Source of the DNA: Gammaproteobacteria bacterium
Lineage (GTDB): Bacteria > Pseudomonadota > Gammaproteobacteria > DSM-19610
Assembly (NCBI GenBank): GCA_030618475.1
Contig: JAUXDG010000051.1
Span: forward strand, 1-13,477
Direction of reading: 5' to 3'
Length of the DNA stretch: 13,477 bases
Position 1 is the stretch's first letter, and every line of letters begins with the position of its first letter. The position numbers were made by a program, and so were the translations under genes. Below, one piece after another: positions 7,030 through 13,477 of the stretch. The notes below the pieces were generated by a model. The model saw nothing but the letters and a program-made list of their open reading frames with translations. It did no database searches and was not told where the DNA came from.

Positions 7030-7368
7030 TCAGATTGCATCATTATCCGTTTCGCCGGTTCGAATACGAACCACCCTCTCTACCGAGGTAATGAATATTT
7101 TGCCGTCACCGATTTTGCCGGTCCTGGCCGCATTGGTGATCGTTTCGATACAGCGTTCGACATCATCCTCCTTGACGACAATTTCAAGCTTTACCTTGGG
7201 CAGAAAATCCACCACATATTCCGCACCGCGATACAGCTCGGTATGCCCCTTCTGCCGGCCGAAACCTTTAACCTCGATGGCAGTCATACCGGTGATACCA
7301 ATATCTGACAACGCTTCGCGCACATCATCCAGTTTAAACGGCTTGATAACGGCTTCGACTTTTTTCAT
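7030..7368 (-). CDS. glnB: Nitrogen regulatory protein P-II (GlnB-type)
   Basis: P-II is a small trimeric signal protein that reads 2-oxoglutarate, ATP/ADP and, by uridylylation, glutamine; it controls enzymes and regulators of nitrogen metabolism. The 112-residue product has the T-loop RGAEYVVDFLPK with the uridylylation site Tyr51, the B-loop TGKIGDGKIF and the C-terminal RIRTGE. It resembles E. coli GlnB more than GlnK (MKKVEAVIKPFKLDDVREAL, GITGMTAIEVKGFGRQKGHTELYRGAEY). The frame opens at 7428, but the family start is the ATG at 7368. It is not next to amtB, the usual partner of GlnK. It follows nadE after 90 bases that contain a dyad. Confidence 0.95.
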   Translation of the reverse strand: MKKVEAVIKPFKLDDVREALSDIGITGMTAIEVKGFGRQKGHTELYRGAEYVVDFLPKVKLEIVVKEDDVERCIETITNAARTGKIGDGKIFITSVERVVRIRTGETDNDAI

Positions 7369-7400
7369 GGGTCCGTTCCCTTGTTGATGTCTGTATCGAC

Positions 7401-7426
7401 GGTTACTAAGGCTTGCGTCAGTAACC
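7401..7426. promoter_or_regulatory. Inverted repeat upstream of glnB
   Basis: Perfect 7-base arms GGTTACT (7401-7407) and AGTAACC (7420-7426) around a 12-base spacer lie 33-58 bases upstream of the glnB ATG, in the nadE-glnB gap. It could be an operator or an RNA hairpin between two genes of one transcript. I see no sigma-54 promoter here. Confidence 0.4.
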
Positions 7427-7458
7427 ATACTAAAACCCGGCGCAAGAATCGAATTTAG

Positions 7459-9138
7459 TCACTGCCCGGCAACGCCCTGGCTGCGCAGCTGAGCCGTTAA
7501 AAACCCCGACGTGATGGGGTAGCGTCGATCGCGGCCGAAGGCGCGCTGAGTAATGCGGATTCCGGGCGGCGCCTGACGACGTTTGTATTCATTGCGATCC
7601 ACCAGAGTGGCAATACGACACACCGTCGCTTCGTCAAAACCGCGTTTGACCAGCTCTTCGATACTCAGATCCTGCTCGATATAACCCTGCAGGATCGGGT
7701 CCAGAATCGAATACGGCGGCAAGGAATCCTCGTCTTTCTGATCCGGCGCCAGTTCGGCTGACGGCGCTCGCTCCAGCACACGCTGCGGAATGACCGGTGT
7801 TATCGAATTACGGTACCGGCACAAATCGTAAACCAGCAGTTTGGGCACATCCTTGATAGGTGCAAAACCGCCGGCCATGTCCCCATACAGGGTGGCGTAA
7901 CCAACCGACATTTCGCTCTTGTTGCCGGTGGTCAGAACCATCCGCCCCTGCTTATTGGACAGCGCCATCAGAATCACCCCCCGGCATCGGGCCTGGATAT
8001 TTTCTTCCGTCACATCCCGTTCGGTACCGGCAAACACGTCGGACAAGGTCTCCAGGAAAGCCTCAAACGGCTGTTTGATGGGGATCTCGCGGTAGTCCAC
8101 GGCCAGTGCCCGCGCTTCGGCACGGGCGTCTTCCAGGCTCATGGCAATGGTATAGCACGATGGCATCATCACCGCTTCGACGCGCTCTGCGCCAATGGCA
8201 TCGACAGCAATGGCCAGGGTCAGGGCAGAATCAACGCCACCGGACAGACCGATGACCACGCCGTTGAAACCATTCTTGTCAATGTAATCACGCACCCCGA
8301 GAACCAGAGCCTGATAGATACTGGCATGTTCATCGTCACGTGGCGTTACCTCCCCGGGTATGGGCCTGAGTTCTCCCTGTGCAATTTCGAAATCGACCGG
8401 GTAGAGGCCCTGCTGGTAGGCCGGTGCACGCACGACGGTGGTTGCGGATTGATCCAGCACGAAGGATCCACCATCAAAAACCAGCTCATCCTGCCCACCC
8501 ACCAGATTGACGTAAACAACAGGACACGCCGTTTCCTGCACGCGCCTGGCGACCACGGCTTCGCGCTCGTTGCCCTTGCCGGTATGGAAGGGCGATGCAT
8601 TCAGATTCACCAGCAGCCTGGCGCCCGCATCGGCTGCGGCGCGGGCAGACTCAGGCGTCCAGATGTCTTCACAGATGGTCACAGCCACCGGCACACCCGC
8701 CACATCCGCAACACAGAGCCCCTCACCCGCAACAAAGTAGCGTTTTTCGTCAAAAACACTGTAGTTGGGCAGAAGATTCTTGCGGCAGCGCGCAACCACT
8801 TGGGCATCGCGGATCAGCGAAGCGGCATTGTAACGGCCTTCAGCCGTCTGTTCCGGGTGTCCGACCAGGACGTGAATACCGGCCACCTCGGATCGGATCC
8901 TGGCCAAGCCGGCGTCCACCAGCTCCTGCAGACCTGAGCGTAACAATAAATCCTCGGGCGGATAGCCGGTCAGTGTCAGTTCGGGAAAAACGATCAGATC
9001 GGCATCCAGCTCATCGCGCGCACGGTGTGCGGATTCGATCACCAGCTCGGTGTTGGCGGGAATATCTCCGACCAGCAAATTACATTGCGCCATCACCAGA
9101 CGCAACACAGCCTGTTCGGGGCGTGAATCAGCCGGCAT
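7459..9138 (-). CDS. nadE: Glutamine-dependent NAD+ synthetase NadE
   Basis: NadE makes NAD+ from nicotinic acid adenine dinucleotide, ATP and ammonia taken from glutamine, the last step of NAD synthesis. The 559-residue, two-domain form is seen. The N-terminal nitrilase-like glutaminase has the triad Glu53 (FPELTLTGYPPEDLL), Lys120 (RKNLLPNY) and Cys156 (ICEDIW). The C-terminal synthetase has the PP-loop SGGVDS at 298-303, then TTGNKSEMSVGYATLYGDMAGG. A detail: MPSCYTIAMS at 325-334 has Cys327 where Arg is common (MPSRYT). The ATG at 9138 lies 12 bases after the sucD stop, and AAGGGG in that gap serves as ribosome-binding site. Confidence 0.96.
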   Translation of the reverse strand: MPADSRPEQAVLRLVMAQCNLLVGDIPANTELVIESAHRARDELDADLIVFPELTLTGYPPEDLLLRSGLQELVDAGLARIRSEVAGIHVLVGHPEQTAEGRYNAASLIRDAQVVARCRKNLLPNYSVFDEKRYFVAGEGLCVADVAGVPVAVTICEDIWTPESARAAADAGARLLVNLNASPFHTGKGNEREAVVARRVQETACPVVYVNLVGGQDELVFDGGSFVLDQSATTVVRAPAYQQGLYPVDFEIAQGELRPIPGEVTPRDDEHASIYQALVLGVRDYIDKNGFNGVVIGLSGGVDSALTLAIAVDAIGAERVEAVMMPSCYTIAMSLEDARAEARALAVDYREIPIKQPFEAFLETLSDVFAGTERDVTEENIQARCRGVILMALSNKQGRMVLTTGNKSEMSVGYATLYGDMAGGFAPIKDVPKLLVYDLCRYRNSITPVIPQRVLERAPSAELAPDQKDEDSLPPYSILDPILQGYIEQDLSIEELVKRGFDEATVCRIATLVDRNEYKRRQAPPGIRITQRAFGRDRRYPITSGFLTAQLRSQGVAGQ

Positions 9139-9150
9139 GTCAGCGCCCCT

Positions 9151-10026
9151 TCATGAAATCGCCAGTACTTCCTGCATGCGCACACCCATATCCGCCGGCG
9201 AACGGACAACCGCGACACCGGCCTGCTCCAGCGCCGCAAACTTTGCCTCAGCGGTACCCTTGCCACCACTGATGGTGGCGCCGGCGTGTCCCATGCGCTT
9301 ACCGGCTGGCGCAGTAACCCCGGCAATGTAAGCGACCACCGGCTTATTCATGTGATCCCGTATGAAGACGGCTGCTTCCTCTTCAGCGCTACCGCCAATT
9401 TCGCCCACCATAATGACACCTTCGGTGCCGGGATCGCGCTCGAAGCGCCGCAGACAGTCGATAAAATCCAGCCCGTGAATCGGATCACCGCCGATACCGA
9501 CACAGGTACTCTGCCCCAGGCCCGCCAGCGTGGTCTGGTAGACCGCTTCATAAGTCAGTGTACCGGATCGCGAGACAATACCGATGGTGCCCGGCTTGTG
9601 TATGGCGCCCGGCATAATACCGACTTTGCATACGCCCGGTGTGATGATGCCCGGGCAGTTGGGACCAATCAGACTGGCGCCGCTGCCCGACAGCGCAGCT
9701 TTCACCCTCAGCATGTCCATCACCGGAATGCCTTCGGAAATACAGACGATGAGCTCGATGCCGGCGTCCGCCGCTTCGAGTATAGCGTCTGCGGCAAAAG
9801 CCGCCGGTACATAGATCATGCTGGCATGAGCACCGCTACCATCCACCGCCTCCCGCACGGTATTGAATACCGGCAAATCCAGATGTTTCTGTCCGCCTTT
9901 GCCGGGCGTGACCCCACCGACCAGTTGTGTGCCGTAGGCCAGTGCCTGCTCGGAATGGAAAGTACCCTGTTTGCCGGTGAATCCCTGGCAAATCACCCGC
10001 GTGTGCTGATCAACCAGGATGCTCAT
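9151..10026 (-). CDS. sucD: Succinyl-CoA synthetase alpha subunit SucD
   Basis: With SucC it interconverts succinyl-CoA and succinate with phosphorylation of ADP or GDP in the citric acid cycle. The 291-residue product has the CoA-binding Rossmann domain (TRVICQGFTGKQGTFHSEQA), the motif GPNCPGIITPG, and the phosphorylated active-site histidine in GHAGA (about His247; E. coli His246). The ATG at 10026 overlaps the sucC stop as ATGA, and nadE follows 12 bases downstream. No kgd/sucAB genes lie nearby. Confidence 0.97.
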   Translation of the reverse strand: MSILVDQHTRVICQGFTGKQGTFHSEQALAYGTQLVGGVTPGKGGQKHLDLPVFNTVREAVDGSGAHASMIYVPAAFAADAILEAADAGIELIVCISEGIPVMDMLRVKAALSGSGASLIGPNCPGIITPGVCKVGIMPGAIHKPGTIGIVSRSGTLTYEAVYQTTLAGLGQSTCVGIGGDPIHGLDFIDCLRRFERDPGTEGVIMVGEIGGSAEEEAAVFIRDHMNKPVVAYIAGVTAPAGKRMGHAGATISGGKGTAEAKFAALEQAGVAVVRSPADMGVRMQEVLAIS

Positions 10027-11195
10027 GCGACTGGCTCCCGGCTTGCCTGCACAACTTTCCCGGCGGCGTCCGTGAAGCCTTCCGCGGCAATAATCCTCAA
10101 ACCGGAAGCGGCCAGCAGCGCTTTACCTTCATCCCGGTTGGTCCCCTCCAGACGCACCACGACCGGCAGATCGACACCGACCTCCTGCACCGCCTGTATG
10201 ATGCCCTCGGCGATCAGGTCACAGCGCACGATGCCACCAAAAATGTTGACCAGAATAGCGCGAACCTTGGTGTCCGCCAGAATCAGCTTGAAGGCCTCCG
10301 CTACCCGTTCAGCGGTGGCGCCACCCCCCACGTCGAGAAAGTTGGCCGGTTCGCCACCGTGCAGCTTGATCAGGTCCATGGTCGCCATGGCCAGACCTGC
10401 GCCATTCACCATGCAGGCGATGTCACCGTCCAGGGTGATGTAGTTGAGCCCATGTTCACTGGCGCTGCGTTCTTTTTCATCTTCCTGGGTCGGGTCGCGT
10501 AAATCGTTGAGTTCCGGATGCCGGTACAGCGCGTTGTCATCGAGTTCCAGCTTGGCATCCAGCGCCAGCAGATCACCGGACGCCGTGACCACCAGCGGAT
10601 TGATTTCCACCAGGCTGGCATCCTGTTGCTCAAACAGGCGGTACAGACCACCCAGCAAACGGGTAAAGGTCTTGATCTGGTCACCCGACAGCCCCACACC
10701 GAAGGCCAGATTACGGCATTGATAAGCCTGCAGGCCAACGGCAGGATGGACGGCTTCGGTCAGAATGGCGCGCGGGTCCCGCGTTGCAACTTCTTCGATA
10801 TCCATACCACCGGATGCAGACGCCATGACCATGACCTGCTCCCGCGCCCTGTCGACCAGCATGCCCAGATAGAGCTCGCGTTCGATTTCAACCGTGCCTT
10901 CAATCAGCAGACGGTGGACCGGCAGCCCCTGGCTGCCGGTCTGCCGGGTAAGCAGGTTTGATCCCAGTAAGGCGCTGGCTGTCTTTTCAACCGCCTCGAC
11001 ACCTTCAACCAGTTTGACGCCGCCGCCTTTACCCCGCCCGCCGGCGTGAACCTGGGCCTTCACCACCCAGCGCTCACCACCCAGCGCCTTGGCCGCCGCG
11101 GCAGCATCCTGCATGGATTCGACCATCCGACCTTGCGGAACCGGAACGCCATAATCTGCGAACAGTTGTTTGGCTTGATACTCGTGGAGATGCAT
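10023..11195 (-). CDS. sucC: Succinyl-CoA synthetase beta subunit SucC
   Basis: The nucleotide-binding partner of SucD. The 390-residue product (E. coli 388) starts MHLHEYQAKQLFADYGVPVP and has the ATP-grasp segment VVKAQVHAGGRGKGGGVK (about 44-61), EINPLVVT, and the C-terminal LVNIFGGIVRCDLIAEGI. The open frame extends to 11378, but the extra 61 residues are not part of the family, so I use the ATG at 11195. The ribosome-binding site there is weak. It is the first gene of sucC-sucD-nadE-glnB and is divergent from the small gene at 11481. Confidence 0.97.
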   Translation of the reverse strand: MHLHEYQAKQLFADYGVPVPQGRMVESMQDAAAAAKALGGERWVVKAQVHAGGRGKGGGVKLVEGVEAVEKTASALLGSNLLTRQTGSQGLPVHRLLIEGTVEIERELYLGMLVDRAREQVMVMASASGGMDIEEVATRDPRAILTEAVHPAVGLQAYQCRNLAFGVGLSGDQIKTFTRLLGGLYRLFEQQDASLVEINPLVVTASGDLLALDAKLELDDNALYRHPELNDLRDPTQEDEKERSASEHGLNYITLDGDIACMVNGAGLAMATMDLIKLHGGEPANFLDVGGGATAERVAEAFKLILADTKVRAILVNIFGGIVRCDLIAEGIIQAVQEVGVDLPVVVRLEGTNRDEGKALLAASGLRIIAAEGFTDAAGKVVQASREPVA

Positions 11196-11480
11196 GGCAG
11201 AACCCGTTTGTTTGAAAGTCTGTATTCTCCTGAAAAAGGGCCGCGGAAACAAATAATCATCCAATCTTGCTTGTCTTTTGGCCCAGCTTCTGTGTTGCGG
11301 CAACGGTGACATAAAACGATTATGCGCCCCTTGCCGCGCCTTGAATCTGAGCCAACATCCGGCGCAATCTTTGCACAATTATTAATTTCCGCGACCCTAA
11401 ACGGGATCCGAGTAAAGTCTTGATCGCGGTCAGGTGACCGATACCTGCTCATTTCTGTCGCCATCGGGTACACTAGCCGG
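11196..11480. promoter_or_regulatory. Divergent intergenic region between sucC and the PP0621-like gene
   Basis: These 285 bases should carry promoters for both directions, but none is strong by eye. For sucC, CATAAT (11324-11319, minus) is a fair -10 with a poor -35. For the rightward genes, TTGCAC (11371-11376) lacks a good partner, and TACACT (11469-11474) ends only six bases before the ATG at 11481. If TACACT is used, the mRNA would have almost no leader. A dyad CGGTCA-GG-TGACCG lies at 11427-11440. Confidence 0.4.
11423..11434 (+). repeat. Possible partial REP-like unit
   Basis: ATCGCGGTCAGG is identical to the head of the REP-like unit read from 3246, but the similarity stops after 12 bases. 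It overlaps the dyad CGGTCA-GG-TGACCG, so it may equally be an operator that matches by chance. Confidence 0.25.
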
Positions 11481-11708
11481 ATGTTTGGCATACGCGTTCT
11501 GATCTACCTGTTGGGCATTGCCCTGGTCATCTGGATCCTTATACGGCTGGCAAAAACACCTCGTATGGAAAAGAAACCCACCAAAAGAGTTGGTGATATG
11601 GTGCGCTGCACGCACTGTGGCGTGTACATTCCCCGTCATGAAGCGATACAGGACAGCGATCACTTCTACTGCTGCACCCGGCACCGGGACGAAGACCGCA
11701 AGCTGTAA
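11481..11708 (+). CDS. Small membrane protein with a zinc-ribbon-like tail (PP0621-like)
   Basis: Function unknown. The 75-residue product has one N-terminal membrane segment (about 5-23, VLIYLLGIALVIWILI), a basic linker, and a cytoplasmic tail with paired cysteines: Cys43 and Cys46 (MVRCTHCGVYIPRHEA), then Cys64, Cys65 and His68 (HFYCCTRH). This is the layout of the small PP0621 family of Pseudomonas, which in P. putida lies next to bamD, in agreement with this neighbourhood. It precedes pilS by 18 bases on the same strand, so the two are probably co-transcribed. No clear Shine-Dalgarno is visible. Metal binding is inferred from the cysteine spacing. Confidence 0.8.
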   Translation: MFGIRVLIYLLGIALVIWILIRLAKTPRMEKKPTKRVGDMVRCTHCGVYIPRHEAIQDSDHFYCCTRHRDEDRKL

Positions 11709-11726
11709 CGAGGTACCAGTGAGCCG

Positions 11727-13316
11727 ATGACCAAGTTGACCCCGTCAACTGCGGAGCTTGCGTTCAGCCCCACAAGCTGGCAGCCGTTGCGAATACTGAC
11801 CTTCTACCGGGTCGTCCTCGCCGGTCTGTTGACGGTTTTGTACTTCGCGTTGCAAGACAGCAATCCGTTTAATGCCCAGAATCACCAGCTGTTCAGTGCA
11901 ACCTTATTGACCTACCTCTTTTTTGCCATAGCCGTCGGCTTCAGCACCCGTTTACACTGGCCGGGGTATCAGTTTCAGTCGCAGCTGCAGATACTGACAG
12001 ATATCACTGCGATCGCCCTGCTGATGCACGCCACCGGCGGGGCAACCAGTGCCCTGGGCGTTTTACTGGTCATTGCCGTCGCGGCAGGCGCGCTGATTTC
12101 ACCCGGACGACCGGCTTATCTGTTTGCCGCTGTGGCAACCCTTACGCTGCTGTTCGAGACCGGACTCGCCAGCCTGTCACTGGAAAAAACCGGTGCCGGC
12201 GATATTACCCGCGCCGGCCTGCTGGGCCTGGTACTGTTTGCCGCTGCCGGGCTTGCCCACGTGCTGGCAATACGAATCCGCGAGAGTGAAGCACTGGCCC
12301 GGCAACGCGGTATAGATCTGGCCAATCTGCAGCAACTCAACCAGTACATTATTCAGCAATTGCAGTCCGGCGTACTGGTCGTCGACCCGGATAACAACAT
12401 TCGCCTGGCCAACGAAACCGCCCACACGCTGCTGAAAATCGGCCAGCAACCCCGGATACGGCTCGAGCAGGCGGCACCTGGCCTTGCACAACAGCTGCAT
12501 CACTGGAAAAAAGACAAGCAATGGCAACCGCAGGCCTTTCAGTCCCCTCGGGCCGGCAGCACCCTGATACCCAGGTTCAGCGAACTGCAGACAGCCAGGG
12601 GCACAGGCACCTTGATTCTGCTCGAAGACAGCGCACAGCTTGCCCACAAGACCCAGCAGATCAAACTGGCATCACTGGGACGACTGACCGCCAGTATCGC
12701 CCATGAAATCCGCAACCCCCTGAGCGCCATCAGTCATGCCGCACAACTGCTGGCGGAATCCGACAAACTCGACCAGGGTGACAAACGACTGACCGAGATC
12801 ATTGGCAACCACACCAAACGGGTCAACACCATTATTGAAAATGTCCTGCAACTTTCCCGGCGTTCAGCAAGCCATCCGCAGGAACTCGCTCTGACAGACT
12901 GGCTGTCAGAGTTCAGGAAGGAATTTGTGCAAATGGACGGGCTGCAGTCGCAACAACTGGAACTCGACATTGAGCCGCAAGACGTTCAGATCCACGTTGA
13001 CCCCGGCCATCTGCACCAGGTATTGACCAACCTGTGCCAGAATGCCTTCGCTCATACCGGTGATGGAACAGCGATCAAACTTCAGGTCCGCAGGGGCGAC
13101 AGGGCTGCGGTCTGGCTGGATGTGCTCGACAATGGACCCGGTATCGATGCAGAAACCGCGGAACAGATGTTTGAGCCCTTCTACACGACAGCCTCATCGG
13201 GTACCGGACTTGGCCTGTATATCGCGCGAGAACTGTGTGAGATCAATCAGGCACGACTCAGTTACCACCCGCTGCCGGAGGGAGGCAGCAGCTTTCGAAT
13301 TCGCTTTGCAGCCTGA
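11727..13316 (+). CDS. pilS: Sensor histidine kinase PilS (type IV pilus regulation)
   Basis: PilS is the inner-membrane kinase that phosphorylates PilR, a sigma-54 activator of the pilin gene pilA. The 529-residue protein has about six N-terminal membrane segments between residues 22 and 184, a PAS-like domain around 200-300, and a complete kinase core. The core has the H-box SIAHEIRNPLSAI with His326, the N-box HQVLTNLCQNA (Asn435, Asn439), the G1 box DNGPGID, the F-box FEPFYTT, and the G2 box GTGLGLYIA. The assignment rests on this six-helix/PAS architecture plus position in the clpB-rluD-bamD neighbourhood, where P. aeruginosa has pilS-pilR. pilR, if present, lies beyond the window. The ATG at 11727 has a weak ribosome-binding site. 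Confidence 0.85.
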   Translation: MTKLTPSTAELAFSPTSWQPLRILTFYRVVLAGLLTVLYFALQDSNPFNAQNHQLFSATLLTYLFFAIAVGFSTRLHWPGYQFQSQLQILTDITAIALLMHATGGATSALGVLLVIAVAAGALISPGRPAYLFAAVATLTLLFETGLASLSLEKTGAGDITRAGLLGLVLFAAAGLAHVLAIRIRESEALARQRGIDLANLQQLNQYIIQQLQSGVLVVDPDNNIRLANETAHTLLKIGQQPRIRLEQAAPGLAQQLHHWKKDKQWQPQAFQSPRAGSTLIPRFSELQTARGTGTLILLEDSAQLAHKTQQIKLASLGRLTASIAHEIRNPLSAISHAAQLLAESDKLDQGDKRLTEIIGNHTKRVNTIIENVLQLSRRSASHPQELALTDWLSEFRKEFVQMDGLQSQQLELDIEPQDVQIHVDPGHLHQVLTNLCQNAFAHTGDGTAIKLQVRRGDRAAVWLDVLDNGPGIDAETAEQMFEPFYTTASSGTGLGLYIARELCEINQARLSYHPLPEGGSSFRIRFAA

Positions 13317-13317
13317 T

Positions 13318-13476
13318 CCACCAAGGTCACAAAGGAAAACAAGTTAACCCCTATGCGCAGAAGATTTTTTGGGTACATGCTGTTAACGGAAAGCACGGCG
13401 GATACATACGGAAGCCCTTTAACTTCAAGAGCCTTTGTGACCTTTGTGTCCTTGGTGGTGAGAAATTGGGGTTAGC
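13318..13476. repeat. MITE-like repeat element, copy B
   Basis: Second copy of the element at 4228-4400, in the same orientation on the given strand. The left arm CCACCAAGGTCACAAAGG (13318-13335) has two 9-base units. The right arm (13432-13459), read in reverse complement, has three: CCACCAAGG, ACACAAAGG, TCACAAAGG. The core shares CAGAAGATTTTTT, GCTGTTAACGGAAAGCACGG and GCCTTTGTGACC with copy A. It starts two bases after the pilS TGA. Its right limit is set by the last likeness to copy A (TTAGC) and is close to the window end. Confidence 0.75.
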
Positions 13477-13477
13477 G

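Noticed and set aside
7369..7428. 20-residue extension of GlnB
   Set aside because: P-II proteins start at MKKVEAVIKPF, and the extension covers the inverted repeat in the nadE-glnB gap.
8326..8937. Plus-strand open frame (203 codons) opposite nadE
   Set aside because: Shadow of the NadE reading frame, with no recognisable domain or ribosome-binding site.
9286..10443. Long plus-strand open frame (385 codons) opposite sucD and sucC
   Set aside because: It is antisense to two highly conserved genes and spans their junction, with low-complexity, unfamiliar protein sequence.
11196..11378. 61-residue N-terminal extension of SucC in the same frame
   Set aside because: SucC proteins start at MHLHEYQAK. 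The extension is cysteine/arginine-rich, lies in the divergent promoter region and has no family match that I recognise.
13318..13476. CRISPR-like or tandem array in the repeated intergenic sequence
   Set aside because: The repeats are inverted ends of one element with 9-bp units. There are no regularly spaced direct repeats with unique spacers and no cas genes.
1..13477. A new multi-gene system such as defence, secondary metabolism or mobile cargo
   Set aside because: Every gene except the 75-residue membrane protein belongs to a well-known housekeeping or regulatory family, and gene order follows known gammaproteobacterial synteny.

Overview
The window is ordinary core chromosome of a gammaproteobacterium, with a moderately high GC content. 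Family-level sequence and gene order both support this. The order clpB, pgeF, rluD | bamD is the one known from Escherichia coli, and the same block leading on to pilS/pilR is known from Pseudomonas aeruginosa. I cannot name the genus. There is no phage, integrase, CRISPR array, toxin-antitoxin pair or defence island, and I found no convincing new multi-gene system.

Layout. (1) Bases 1-3082, minus strand: an ACT-domain GcvR-like regulator, a peptide deformylase and the disaggregase ClpB, transcribed in that order. A sigma-70 promoter precedes the regulator and a clear heat-shock (sigma-32) promoter precedes clpB. The clpB 3' end lies outside the window. (2) 3280-4065, minus: a ZIP-type divalent metal transporter. 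(3) 4066-4447: non-coding, holding a MITE-like repeat between two inverted REP-like units. (4) 4448-6111, minus: rluD and pgeF, coupled by an ATGA overlap. (5) 6175-6924, plus: bamD, divergent from rluD. (6) 7030-11195, minus: sucC-sucD-nadE-glnB, a tight run joining succinyl-CoA synthetase, glutamine-dependent NAD synthetase and a PII protein. (7) 11481-13316, plus: a small membrane zinc-ribbon-like protein (PP0621-like) and the sensor kinase PilS. (8) 13318-13477: a second copy of the MITE-like repeat, starting two bases after the pilS stop codon.

How the genes relate. The set is mostly housekeeping: protein quality control (Def, ClpB), ribosome modification (RluD), cell-envelope assembly (PgeF, BamD), metal uptake, carbon/nitrogen/NAD metabolism (SucCD, NadE, GlnB) and type IV pilus regulation (PilS). 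The most suggestive functional link is nadE next to glnB, because PII proteins have been reported to control NAD synthetase in some bacteria. The most interesting non-coding content is two repeat families: REP-like units in four of the intergenic gaps (plus one doubtful partial copy) and two copies of a roughly 160-173 bp element whose ends are built from 9-bp units.
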